A stretch of 64,000 nucleotides of DNA from contig NC_081548.1 in assembly GCF_901000735.1 (NCBI RefSeq), positions 124,001-188,000 on the forward strand, given 5' to 3'. The notes under the pieces are model-generated. The model was not told the DNA's origin. It did no database searches and saw nothing but the letters and a program-made list of their open reading frames with translations. This stretch comes from Corylus avellana (taxonomy: Eukaryota; Streptophyta; Magnoliopsida; Fagales; Betulaceae). Shown in pieces: positions 21,185-36,100 of the stretch. A program made the position numbers and the translations under genes. The stretch's first letter is position 1, and each line of letters starts with the position of its first letter.

Positions 21185-24100
21185 TTAATTAATTTTAGGT
21201 TTCGGTCGTCTTGGCCTCAACACGATATAGAGGACAACTAAAACAGCCAAGAAAGCAGGAAATGTTGTCATATCAAATACTACATGTACTTTTCTTTCTC
21301 TTGTGCAGTGAATTGGGTGGAGAAGGACTATAGTTGCATTCACTTGATCAGCGAACCTGTGAGAGAGATGAGATTCACAAATAAGCCAACTTTACATAAA
21401 AACACAAAAGTCAAATGAGGTGCCAAAAAGATAGGGACATAGGCACTGATTTCTAATTCAATGACAAACGATGCTTGGAACATATCAGCACAAAAACCAA
21501 AATAGGTCTACTGCCCTTGTTATGTAGCCAAATATGACAGATCTCTGCCCATCTGAGTAAAGAGAAACCAAATCCCGACTCTTAGGGCTCCATTTGGATT
21601 CAGAATGAACAAAAGGAAGGAGAGAGAAAAAAAAATCTTCATAAACGGCTTCTTAGGTCATTTTCATCAATTTGCTAATTCTCCTTCCCACTGTTCTCTC
21701 TGATATACAAACTTGCCCCCAAGAGCTTTGAACATCTATCAAAAACAGGAATAAAGCCCATTTACACAAGATGCTTACAAGCATGAACCTTGTAAGAGCA
21801 AGGAAGCATCAAGGCATATATTCTATAACCTAAAGCAGTTGAGAAGAAAAAAAAAAAAAAACTAATAAAACAGAATATCGATTCCTACCTGAACTTATGG
21901 AGCTTGCAGCAGCAGTTAACATAAAAGAAGAAGAAAAATACAGTTTGCCTATGTATGATTTGTGTCAAGTTCAAATAATCAACTGGGTTTAAATAATTAC
22001 ACTTTACCCATCCAAAGTCTAATTGCATCTGTTGGTTTATAACTTGTAATGAGCTTCTATTGTATTTTTAGACTTTCTTTACGAGGCATGTGATTTACGC
22101 ATGAGAATTTTAATGATCAGGGCTGAAACAATATTAAAAGATATAACCTTATATGAGTAAAAAGCAATTTTTTAAACTAGATATTGACAAATCAAACTTG
22201 ACCTAAATCACATGCGGGTAAAGTACAATTACCCCTAAAAAAAAAAAAAAAAAAAAAAAACCCCTCCCTGAAAATAGTGTATACACACAGACTCATTCTT
22301 TGTTCAAATTTTGCATTTAAGGAAATCATCCGTCGCCAGCCTATTGGAAGATTTAAGAAAACCAATTATTTCTATAATAATATTCACTTGCATTTATTGA
22401 TGATTGATAGTTTTCTGCTGTTAGAAATTTTTGATTCTAATAAAAATAAAAGGGTAAATTGCATTTTCACACCCCAAGTATAGGGTCAAATGCAGTATCT
22501 TCCTATCATTAAAATTTATCACTTTTCACATACTTGGATTTAAATTTATGCATTTATCACATAATCACATAATCACATGATCACGTATTTATTTTTCTTT
22601 TATTTTATGATCACATCATAACCATGAAGAAATTAATGCTAAAGAAAACGAATATTGGAAAATTTTTAACAGTGACCAAATATTGCTTCTTTTTTTTTTT
22701 CTTTTTCTTTTTTTTTTCATTTTTCACTTTTTTTTTTTTTGATAATTACAAATGATCCTAGAGTTTAGGCTGGAAAAGCACAATTTACCCTAAATTAAAA
22801 TTTCAAAAAGCATAACTTAAGATTTTCAAAATCTGTACGCTGAATGATTATGTATAAGATATATGACTTATTATTTTTGTTGTTTTTCATTTAGCCTCTG
22901 CAGTCCATTAATTTTTTAATTTTTTTTTATAGAGCATGTATGGAGACATAAATAAACATGCAATATAAACTACCAAGAGTCATGCATATAATGTTTGACA
23001 TTCCAAAACTTGCTATTGACTACGTTCTAGGCATGGCAAGAGTGTTTAAATACATGAAATTTAGACTACATCCAGTTTTGATTTGTATAAAGAGATTTTC
23101 ATTACACCCACTACATATAACTAATGGTGACAGTAAAAAAAATGTTCAAGGCCTACCCTTTGGATGCTTCCTCTAGAGTATATAGCAGTCTTAGGGCATC
23201 CACATAGCGCAACTCTCCAGTAATAGATGAAATCTGAAAACACAAATTTTTACTATCCAATTGTAAAATTAAACACTTTCCACAAATACAAAATAACTAT
23301 TCCAGAATTGAACAAAAAAAAAAAAAAGGAGAGAGAAGATAATGAATATTATTACTCACCCTTCTCCACAGACCGACAACATAATTATATTTGTTCACTA
23401 GCTCACGCTCCTGCGACTGAAAGAGTTTAAAGGTTTTTTCAGCTGGTTTTTGTTAAGTTTTCCATTTAATAGAAACTTCATTTCCAATGGCAATAACATT
23501 GCAAGACAAAATAGAACCTTAGAAGCAAATTTGATTAGAAGGTAGAAGAAATTTCTTTTTGATAAGTAATTGGCTCAAAGGGAGGAGGAAGGAGAAATTC
23601 GAATTAGTGACTTTCACTTAATGAGGTGTGATTCTTGATTCCTAGCCGATTGAGCTACCCCTTAGGATTAGAAGGTAGAAGAAAAATAATGTTACGAGTA
23701 GTAGCATTTGCCAACTTTACAACTTTTTAATACATTCTTATACACTAAAATAAGTGGTAACGATTTTTGGCTGAACAGTGAGGCCATAATTTTTACCTGC
23801 CAAAAAATAAAGAGGCCATTAAATTCAGGCGCGCACTTTAGTACTAAATATCTACGTTGCTGCCTGACCAGATCTAACAACACCGTTCACCTCTGACAAG
23901 GACATCACTCATGGCTTTGTACATTTCGCAAAGGCTGCCCTTCTTTCTCACCATTATATTGGGTATTGTAAAATTAAAAAATGACTTAAATTATTCTGTT
24001 GTTACAATACTAAGGGGAAGGATACTTGTATGCTCCATGACAAGAAGATGAATGGCTGAATTGACAAGTTGAACGGACTCTTCAAGTGTTGTAATGATAT

Positions 24101-27100
24101 AGCTCCGTGCAATTGTATCAGACTGAAACTGAGATATGTGCCAGCCTTGAGAAGTAATGGAAAAAGGGTTGCTTCCTACTGACCATATCCAATCCTGTCA
24201 AGTTGCACAATTTGCATTCATTTATTTCAAAGACAAATGGTAGTTCCACTAATACATGACAGGAATGCTAACTAAATAGAACTTTTCCAAAAATCTCAAA
24301 GCACAAACAAGCATGCATATGTACAACCACACAAACAAAGACACTAGCACCTGTGTGTAAAGAGATACACAGAGCAGTAAATCAAAAGATTAAAATGGCA
24401 AGTATATGACAATGCTACACATCTAGACTGAACATGGAAGAATTTGGCAAGGCAAAGTTATTAGTAATCCATCACTAGTCCTAACAAGAAAGCTGTAGAA
24501 AAGAATGTATAACATTTAATTTTTTAAGCTGCATCTTTCATTTGAGTTTTGCATTAATTTTTTTTTTTTTTTATATTAAGCCAGAAAATCTAAAATCAAT
24601 CTTTGAATAATTTACCAGAGGAACAAAAATCCTTGGGTATGAAATAACTGAAGCTGCATATGGCTAAATGCAGTACATGCAGGACTTTTTTTGATAAGTC
24701 AATTCAATTCCATTAAAAGCATATAGGGGCTCAACCCTGGTACTTAGCAACTTAAGGAAATATACAAGATAAACCCCTAATATAGAGAAAAAGAGGAACA
24801 AAAATCTAAAAACTTGAAAAAATTAGAATCAAGCAGGTTATTGACGTTGTTGTCCATGTGTAGAGAGGTTGTGGATTAGGATCTACAATAATTAACTACC
24901 AGCAATTTAGGCAGCACATGTGAGTCTACATGGAATCCACCTACACAAATAAGTGGCCAAGCAACTCAGCATTTATCTGGTCCAGTGGGTCTCATATGGA
25001 CTCTCCTCTCACAATTGCTGGTAGTTAATTGTTGTAGATCCTAACCCACAATCTCTCTTCACATGCGCAATTAACTACCAGCAATTTAGGCAACACATGT
25101 GAGTCTACATGGAACCCAACTACACAAGTAAGTGGCCGGGCAGCTGAACATTTATTTGGCCAAGTGTGTCTCATATAGGTTTGTGTACATGGGCAAGGGG
25201 ATCTCCTTGCCTGACCCCACAAGAGCTTCCAAAGAAACAGGAAGGAGAGCTGTTAATCAAAACAGAAAAACGCAGCAACAAGATACAATGTGCTATTCAA
25301 GAGCACCATTTCTCCCCAAAACCACATCTTTTTAGTAAATACAGCAAGAACTTCCAATTGATGTGCTCATAGGCTTTCTCCATATCCAACTTGCAAAGCA
25401 CCCCTGGTTCGCCATATTTCATACGACTGTCCAGACATTCATTAGCTATAAAAACCAAATCCAGGATTTGCCTACCTTTAACAAAAGCATTTTGAGGTTT
25501 GGGAATGATCTTCTGCACAATCCTCCTCATCCTATTGGCAAGAACTTTAGCAATGATCTTATAAACCCCACTCACAAGACTAATAGGGCAAAAGTTCTTG
25601 AGATCCGAAGCCCCAGACTTCTTCAGAATAAGGGCAATCCACTTACGCAAATAAGTGGCCAGGCAACTCAACATTTATTTGGTCCAATGGGTCTCATATG
25701 GACTCTCCTCTCACAATTGCTAGTAGTTAATTGTTGTAGATCCTGACCCACAATCTCTCTTCACATGTGCAATTAACTACCAGCAATTTAGGCAACACAT
25801 GTGAGTCTACATGGAACCCACCTACACAAGTAAGTGGCCGGGCAGCTCAACATTTATTTGGCCAAGTGTGTCCCATATAGGTTTGTGTACATGGGCAAGG
25901 GGATCTCCTTGCCTGACCCCACAAGAGCTACCAAAGAAACCGGAAGGAGAGCCATTAATCAAAACAGAAAAACTCACCAACAAGATACAATGTGCTATTC
26001 AAGAGCACCATTTCTCCCCAAAACCACATCTTTTTAGTAAATACAGCAAGAACTTCCAATTGATGTGCTCATAGGCTTTCTCCATATCCAACTTGCAAAG
26101 CACCCCTGGTTCGCCATATTTCATACGACTGTCCAGACATTCATTAGCTATAAGAACCGAATCTAGGATTTGCCTACCTTTAACAAAAGCATTTTGAGTT
26201 TTGGGAATGATCTTCTGCACAATCCTCCTCATCCTATTGGCAAGAACTTTAGCAATGATCTTATAAACCCCGCTCACAAGACTAATAGGGCAAAAGTTCT
26301 TGAGATCCGAAGCCCCAGACTTCTTCAGAATAAGGGCATGTTCCTTTTTCTTAAGTTATCCAAAGTAAAGATTTTCCCCAAAGCCACCGTCTACACAGAG
26401 AACGTCACTCTTGAAGGGGCCTTAACTTTCCAAATACTCTTCCACAGAAAAGGAGAACTTACAGCAATGAATAACATACAATAGTAGGACTTTACTTCAA
26501 AAAATTTCCTTTTGGAAGGTATCCAGCAAATTCTATCCACACCTCCTTGCCTTACGCTTTGAGAATACAAAAACTCAAAGAAATAAGAGACCACTTCCAC
26601 CTCTCAATCAAGCCCATGTCATGTAAAGAAAATATTCTAATGAATATTTCCATTTCGGAACTGCAAATGATCTGCCACCCAATCAGCTTTGCAGCGTGCA
26701 ATACTAAATAATTCCGGAATTCCGAATAAGCAATCTTCAATGCCTGTTTCCAGCATCATAAATCATGCCAAAACTACACCTTGAATCCATCTCCCATCTC
26801 AAACCTAACAGATTTAGAAAAAACTTATCACCCCCTCCTTATACATTTCCACATTCCCACTTTTAAGGCCCTGCAACCTCCTTAGAACACCAGCCTCCCC
26901 TCAAACTACAGTAGTTAGTATCCACCATCGATCTCCTCAAAGCCTCCCTCTCTGTAGCATACCACCACAATGCCTTACCTAACAAATCTCAATTAAACTG
27001 AATCATATTTTTTACCCCCCATCCTCCTGACTTTACTAGAGTACAAATTTTCGACCACTTCACTAAATGGAAATTAAACTCAACGCCAAGTCTGCCCATA

Positions 27101-30100
27101 GAAAGTCCCTATGAAGTTTTTCAATTATATTAATTATATTAGTCATACCTACCGGAATAGGGAAGAGAGACAAATGTATGTCAATAAATTAGAAAGAGTG
27201 TTTTTTATCAAAGCCATCCTTCCTCCCTTGGATAGATAAAGCCCCTTCCATCCCACCAACCAATGTTCTATTTTCTCAATAATGTCATTCCAAATGGTAG
27301 AAGCCTAGTAAGAAGCTCCCAAAGGAAGACTCAAATATTTCATTGGCAAAGAAGCCACTCTACACCCAAGAATACTAACCAAACCTTCTTCATCACTCAC
27401 ATCACCTACTGGAATTATGACTGACTTGGACAAATTAATCTTCAACCCCAACACCACTTCAAAACATAAGAAAAGACATCACATGATACGAAGTTGTTCA
27501 CAATTAACAATTAGCCACATAAAAGATCAAAATATCATCTGCAAACAATAAATGAGACATTATCATCTTTCATTCCTCCATCACACCAAAACTCTTGATA
27601 AAAGTCCTCTATCCACAATCACGAACATCATCCTACTTTTTTTTTTTTTAGATAAATAATGTTGAATATCTCAAAAAAAAAAGCGCAATGCGCCTCTAAG
27701 TACACAGTATCAAACATCATCCTACTTAATGCCTCTATAACAATCACAAACAATAAAGGAAATAATGGATCCCCTTGTCTCAATCCACGTGAATTGCTAA
27801 AGAAACCAGATGAAGAACCATTAACACAAATGGAAACCGACAATGTTGCTATGCAATGTTCTATCCAACGTGGCCATCTCTCCACAAAGCCACATCTCTT
27901 CAACAAATATAACAGAAACTTCCAATTAACATGATCACATGTATTCTCCAAATTCAATTTACACAACAGTCCTGGTTCCCCATATCTAATCCGACAATCC
28001 AGAATTGTTTACCTCTGATAAATGCATTATTTGAGTTTGAAACAATCTTCCCCAATACCAATTTCAACTTGTTCGCTAGGGCCTTCGAAATTATTTATAA
28101 ACTCCACCGGCTAAACTAAAAGGATAGAAAACCTTAATCTCCACTGCCTCGACTTTCTTAGGAATGAGGGACACAAAGGAAGCATTAAAACTCTTCTCAA
28201 ATTTTCCCCGTCTATGAAATTCCTTAAAAAATTTCTATAATGTCCTCTTTAAATACCACCCAACACTTCTAGGAAAAAGCCATAGAAAACCTGTCAATTC
28301 CTGGAGCCTAGGAATGTACAAACGAAACGGTTATTAACCGCTAATAATCGTTAACCGCTAGCCGCATAACAGCATAACCACTTTGGTATGTAGTTGGCAA
28401 AAACCGCTAACATTATAACGGGTGCGGTTAATGGTCTTAAGGGTAGGTGGAGGCGGTTATTAACCGCCTCCCCTTATACTATCACAACCCACCACTAAGA
28501 AATAGCACATTTTTTCTCTACGTTGGCACGTCTTTTCTCTCATCCACTAAGAAATAGCATATGTTATTACCATCACAAATGATCCCATTAGTTCGTGACC
28601 TGTTTGTAATGCATACACACATGTATGAACGCATATAGGTATGTATAAAGATGTTAATAGTAGAAAAATTGCAAATTACATTATTTATGGTGCCAAAGAA
28701 ATTACATGAATACGTGTCAACAAAATACATAACCCAGTCACTCACCAGCGGAAAAAAAAAACATAAGCTAGTAACTCTGATCTACCTCTCGAAAAACTTG
28801 CAAACTAGTCCAAGTTACTCAAATACAAACACTAGTAAATTCTAATAGTTTCAATAGAATATAAGGCCAAATTCCTTGCCTGTCAAACAGCTTGTTGTTT
28901 AAACAACAAAACTGCCTAGATTTCCAGATAATCAGTATCATCAGTGTCAAGCTGAATATATTCAATAATTACTCCTGTCCCCTCGAGTCATCATCCTTGG
29001 AGAGCAAACCCAAACACAACAAGCAAGAGGGTCACGTCTAAGAGCTGGTGATTTGACAGGGGTTAGCATTTATCTCCTCAACAAATTTCATCTATTTATG
29101 GTTTTTGTGATGCGTACAAGTTAGCGGTTATTAACCGTCTTCGCCTATCTCTAAAAAACTGCTAGCCACCTAAGGCGGTGCGGTTAGCAGTTTTAAGCAA
29201 TAACCACTAACTGTAACGCGTATACACCCCTACAAGCCTTAATCCCCATTAAATTCTCTTGCCACCTCCAATACTTCACTTTCCTAAAAAGTCTCTCCAT
29301 CCAAATGATTTCCTCTGCATCAATGGAAAGGAAAGAGAGGCCATCCAACTTTGGTCACCAATTATATGGTTCAAAATACAACTGTTTGTAGAAATTCAAA
29401 TTTTCCTTTATTTCTGCAGAATCAAATGACATGGTCTCGTTTACAACTAAAGACTCCACCGAGTTATGTCTTCTATGCAAATTTGCCAAACAATGAAAGA
29501 AAATAGTATTTTTATCTCCCTCTCTCAACCAAAAGGCCCTTGACTTCTGCCTCCAACTCACTTCTTTGAGAAGGATAAATCCTCTCCAGATCACTAGAAA
29601 TATCTTCCTTCCTTAACCTTTCCGTGATAGTAACAGGCCTTTACTCTGCAATCATAACCATCTCACAGAGACCCTTCATCATCTCCTTTTTCAGCTTCCC
29701 TACATTACCAAAAACCTCCTCATTGTATTTCTTCAAGTTTGATTTCAATACTTTCAATTTTTGAGCCAACACATAGCTAGGAGAAACCTGATAACTACAG
29801 GCACCCATCATATTTTCACCTGATCCACAAAGCCTTCCGACTTCAACCACATATTCTCAAACCTAAAGTACCTACTACCCCTCTCTGCATTGCTCATAAA
29901 AAGGTACCTACTCCCCCTACTCACCACACCACAACCCAATCTGGTATGATTCTATGGAGTCTCCCCTAAAAAATCAGGATAACGTTCCTCCCACTCCAGA
30001 GATAATAGAAACCTATCAGATCGAGACCATGACTGCAATTCTCGATTATCTGACCAAATAAAACTCCCACCAACAAGAGGGATGTCCATAAGTCCCTGAT

Positions 30101-33100
30101 CAAATATAGATTCTAAAAACTCTAGCATAGCCACTGATTGTCTAGACTCACCTAATTTTTTACACGAAAATGAAGATTGAAATCACCACAAATGCACCAC
30201 GGCAGCTCCCACCAACTCACAATGCAAACTAGTTCCTCCCAAAGATATCTCCGTTCAACATCATCATTTGAACAAAACACCCCCACAAATGCCAAATCAA
30301 CATTATCACTAACACTTTTAAAGGAACACGCTACTAAATAAGTTCCCACACAATCCTCAATCTTCTCCACTATCATCCTATCCCACATTATCCCACTCGA
30401 TGCCCCTCTTGACCCCAAATACATCCAGTCCCCGTGATGGCATCCCACTCGATGCCCCTCTCCGCAGTTTTCTTCACTGCTCCTAACCTTACCATGAGGC
30501 TCAAGAAAATTGACCACCTTCCTCATCTAATCAACAGTCACCCCATCCTCTTCCTTCACGTCCCTCCGGTATAACAAGGAAACTTTGCCGCCCTCATACG
30601 CTGTACTCCAATAGCTCCAAAAACTCCCATGGTTATTCGCACGCCTATGGGCAATATACACTACATCCCCCCAAACCTAAATGACCTATAAAGATCACTT
30701 AAATTCTCTCCCCTTATTAGCTCCTCCATTGTTGATCACAGCCACCTCAAGCTAAATTTCCCTAAGTCCTTTCAGCAAAACAAAGATCTCCTTTCCCCTC
30801 TTCTCCTGGAATTCATTAGACTATATATATAAAGAACATGCAGGACTTAGGCAAAGAACATGGAAGAATAATGCCTGCATAAAAGAATCTTGTACAACCT
30901 CATCATATCATTCGGGGGGAAACTTACCTAGGCTATCTCATGGTGTTTCTTTGATTATTAATCACAATTGAAAACAATGTATCAGTATACTTTTTCATCA
31001 AAGCATACGACATACCTCAATAGCAGTCTCATGGGCTTGACTGTAGACAAGATGAAGAGGAAGCAAACCAGCTAGATGCTCTGAAGCAGCAGCCAATGCA
31101 GCTTTTATGGGCCTCCTGATTTTGGGGGAGATAAATAAATTTGTCATGATTGGTGATGCTTTTTGTTCATAAAAAAACATTCTTCTATGCAAATTGTCAT
31201 AATTGGTGGTCCTTTTTCAAAAATAATTCTTGGCATACAAGCAAGAGCACGAATATGAGCATGCAAAGGAATCATATCACAATCGGAAAGTACAACATAC
31301 GAGATCACAAACATACATTGCTTGTGGCTAAATATCAATTGCAACAAAAGCTTTATAAAGCAAGTTTAAGTTGAAGATCAAAGTGAGAGTTGTGGAGGAA
31401 CCAAACAGGCCTACATGTCTAGAAGACCGACCTCAAATCCCACAAAAGCGAGTGCCCGTTACACTGAAGATGGCTTTCCCAGGATGACTCCCCTGACTGA
31501 ACAACAATAACCATGTCAGAAAGTGCCTTTGCCTGATAATGCTTGTCAACTAACAGTGGCTCGCCATGGATGAACCAAAATATTGGAACTTCAAGTATGG
31601 ATCTGCTATGGGCATGTACCCCTGCATTATTCAACAAAGAAATTCTAATGTTTCTTCTAGATTTTTTTTTTTTTGATAAGTAATAATGATATAAAGCAAA
31701 GCGCAGAGGGGCGCAACCACATACACGGGAAGTATAAAGAGAGCGCCTAAGAGGGAGAGAAATGAAAAAGGAAATCAGAAAAACTAATCTTTAAAGGAGC
31801 AAGCCAAGCGGCCATCCAAGAGAGAGAGTAAAGTAGAAAAGATGAAAAGATATTACAAGAAAACAAAAAGAATTATCCCAGCCAATTTGATGATGAGAAG
31901 ATGCATGAGAATTCATTGGTTGAAGTTATGCAATGTAGTTCCTAGAATGTGTACAACTATTTATATATATATACACATATATCGAAGGATAAAGTTACAC
32001 TTACACCCAATTTAGCACTTGGTTAATGTTACACTGCTTAATTTTCTTTTTCTAATGGATCAGCATTTTACCGATTCACATTGATGCTTATCACATACGT
32101 AAAATTTAAAATTAACTGGATGTCATTTAGCATCCAATCAATAAACTCATGATTAGTTTATTCATAAAATATAATAAAACTATACTTTTGAACATTTTAT
32201 AGATGGGAAATCTCTTGAATTCTGAAAAGCATGACAGGCATGTGGAGAATATGTAAAGAGGAGGATTAGTAAAATGTTGATCCATCTAAAAGCTATTGAG
32301 CAGTGTAATGTTTACTAAGTACCAAGCTAGGCGCCAATATATATTAACCATCAGCATTTTCTCTATTCATCATTTTTTCCTTTCCTTTTTTTTCTTTCTT
32401 TTGTTCAACATAACCAAGAAATTTTTAACCCATGCATTATCCTATTAATTTCCCCTAAAATATGAGGGCAACCATGCCTCTTGAAAAAACCAAGATTCTT
32501 TTCCTAAATGTCCCACATCTTCATTTACAATGCACAGAGAACAATATTTGAAAGTAGTAAAAGACTTATTTCAGCAACAAGCATTCGATCATGTCTAAAA
32601 CTTTCCACATTCCACTATATTTGAATTGTAAATCATCCGACTTGAGAGAGATGTTTGGCTCACATTTTCCACCCATTTCTAGAATCTTAATACAAATTTA
32701 GACACAATATTCCAAGTTGCACAAAATAAACAGAATGATCAATTTTGGTAGGTTGGATATAATTACTAAAAGAAAATATTTCTGTTCATCGATGAGACAA
32801 TCCAATCCTATACTTAATCAAGTTTCAAGAACAGATGAGCATTTCAAGGAAGCAGAGAAAACCTTTAAGAGAACCATGATCATTCAGCCTCTGCAACTGA
32901 TACTGGAGAATCGAAGAATCAAGATAGGTACGTATTGTTTTCCGATATGTTCCATTAACAAGTAATAGGGGGACAGCTGCTGCTCTTCGTGCAACCGAAA
33001 AGGCCATTGCCAAAGCAGGCTCTTCGGATAGAGGTAACCTACAAACCTTGTCCACATCAATAAAGCAGACATATAAAAGTGGAAAGGAGTAACAAGTCCA

Positions 33101-36100
33101 ACACCTTATCACTAAAAGCAAAAACAAAAAAAACAAAAAAATAATAATAATAATAACAACAACAATAAAGTCTTCATATGAGCTCACAACTCGTAACAAT
33201 TCAAGGCAAAAAAACTTTTTTAAACACAAACTAAAGAAATCAAGCACCAATGACAGATGCATACATGTGCTCACTGATCATAGCTTTCTGAGAAGGTAAT
33301 AACAAAGAGGAAAGTCCATCCTTGATAGCCTCAAGATCTACAGGCAATTGCTTAACGTTTCTAACTTTCTGCAACAAAAGAATCAGAGTAAGGATAAAAT
33401 AAATTTCAATTTCATTGAAGCTCTTTGAATCTACTAACATCATACCTCCTGCGTGATAAAAAACAACTGGAAGGATATCTTCTCATAATGATGGAAAGCA
33501 CCATCAGCAATGGAAGGTGATATAATGTGTCTCATAGATCCCCACAATGTTGCACCTAGATGTGCAAGAAAAGTATCCCGTGCAACTGTGTAGTTTTGGA
33601 ACTCCTGCACATAAACAAAATAATTAATGCTGATAGAAATTGAATTCTCTTATTTTTTGATAAGTAGAAATTGAATTCTCTTATTGAAAATGCACAATCA
33701 TCATGTTAGATTTTAGATTTGGCTAATTCAGTGTTCAAAACACTTTAGTGTATTTGTTTTTAAATTCGACAAAATGTACTTACGATTTTTCTGTAAAGTT
33801 CAAAATTTGGGTCTTACTTCAAACTAAGTGTTAGAAGAGTTAGGGTTTGAGTCATTAGGGTTTTGGGGGTAGTTTAGTCTTTATGGTATTTCACTAATCC
33901 TATATAATAGGATGCTTGTATTAGGTTAACATAAGTTGTATAAGTTGAATAATATAATAGCCTCCGCCTATTGTGTCTAAATCATTCATACAAACTATAA
34001 CATAGTATCTCCGGTGAGTTCCGGAGAAACTCTGATGAAGCTCCGACGAGCCTATAGTAACTGTCTATGTTATGTTTTCAGTGTTTTGCTTCTGTTTTTG
34101 GTTCTACCAATGTGGTATGCTTGTCTCCGGCCAGTTTTGAAGTTCCGGCATGTCTTCAGCAAAGCTCCAGAGAAGGTGGTTTTTTTTTTTTTTTTTTTTT
34201 TTTCCAGTAGTTGTTTTGCGGCGAAATTCGTTGGTTGTTCATGTGAAATGTGGTTGTTGGTTGTAAGTGATCGATGTATCCGACCGGCCTTGGTGTTTTA
34301 CGCGAGACCCGATCACCTCTTGTTAGTGATTGTTGTATCCGACCGGCCTTGGTGCTTGCAGCAAGATCCGATCAAATCTTGGTTGTTGGTGATCGATGTA
34401 TCTGACCATCCTTGGTGTTTTATGGCGAGACCCAATCAAGTAATTGTTGTATCCGACTGGCCTTCATATTTTGTGGCGAGATCCGATCAAAGCTTGGTTG
34501 TTGCAGTTTCCGACGAGTTTTCGACCGACCTTGAAGTTTTATTACATTATCTTGTTATTAGTATGAGTCTTTGTATTGTGTGCTCCAAGATGTTCCAGCT
34601 TAAGGGGGAGTGTTAGAGTATGTTTTTCTAATTGTTTTTCTTTTGCTTGTATCTTCCAAGCTAGATTCATATGATGTCTATGTTCCAGCTTGAGGGGGAG
34701 TGTTAGAAGAGTTAGGGTTTGAGTTATTAGGGTTTTGGGGTAGTTTAGTCTTTATGGTATTTTCCTAATCCTATATAATAGGATGCTTGTATTAGATTAA
34801 CATAAGTTGTGTAAGTTGAATAATATAATAACCTCCGCCTTTTGTGTCTAAACCGTTCATACAAACTTTAACACTAAGTAATGAGCAAAATCAAGTCAGA
34901 CAAATTCATCCGTTCTAAGTCAATTCAAACGGACAATGTTTCAAGCACTCTGAAGCTTTCACAGAACCTTCTGTTCAAAGTTCCATTCAAAGTTAGTTTG
35001 AACTAAAGACTTTGAAGTTCAGACAGAAGCTTCTGTTTCAAGTTTGCTCGAACTGAAGACCTTGAATTTCAGCCAGAAGCTTATGTTCTAAGTTCCATTC
35101 CATTTCAATCCGAACTAAAGTCTTCCAGAGTTGGCCGTTCTATTTTCCGTGCCAAGTCAATTCGAACTAACAGTGTTTCAAGGCTGTTCATGCTGACCCA
35201 GTCGGAGTAAAATAATCATAACTTCTTATTTCGAAATCATATGAAGACAAACTTGGTCAACTTGGCAAACTAATTCAAAATGCTACATTTTGTATTTCAT
35301 GAAACTTTTCCAATTCCAATGTTGATGGGTCAAAACGAGCTGTAATACTGTAAAGCTAGACAGAATGGCCCATCCTAACTGCCATTCCAAGTGCAATTCG
35401 AACTGGCCGCTTAAGAAATCCTTGTTTTTGCACAAAAACTCACAAGGAACTGTAACCAATTCGAACTGAAGCAAAAAATCTACAGTACATAAAGATACTA
35501 TTTTTCCTGAAGCTCAAGTTTTGCAAGCCTATTTAAGGACTTCTCATGCACGTCCAAAGACAAGCTTTTAGGGCATTTTGAATAGTGCTAAGAGACCTTT
35601 TTCTTTGGTTCTAGAGCATTCATGCTTCTCCTCTCTTAGAGTTTGTTTTGTTAAACCACACAAACCATTTTTCTTCACAAAAAGCCTTCATCCTATCGTA
35701 GTTCTAGTAAAGGAGCTCAAGTAGAAGAATTGTCTAGAGGTTCTAGAGGAGCTACTGTGGTAGAGGGCAAGCAGGTCGGTTGTCTAGTACAAGGGTGAGT
35801 CAACTACAAAGGTTTGTAAGTGTGAACAACTTGTAATCTCTTATTCTTTATATTAGATTGATTTCCTAGGTTTGGCTGCTTCGGAGTGGCTTTACTTTTG
35901 AAGAGTTCTTTAAAAGGTTCGCACTTTGTCACCAAATTACTTGTGTTGATTGTGTGTGATGATTGATATTTTGTGTTTTATTCTTATTTAACTGCTGCAG
36001 AATTTTAACTCTTGATTGTGCTGCTTAATTGAGTGGTTGTTGTGATGGTTAATTTTTAAATTCCGCATTATATTGTGAACACCTATTCAACCCCATTTTT

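Noticed and set aside
34014..34616. 200-codon frame inside the TRIM
   Set aside because: Contains a long T run and a tandem repeat read as protein; no gag or pol motif.
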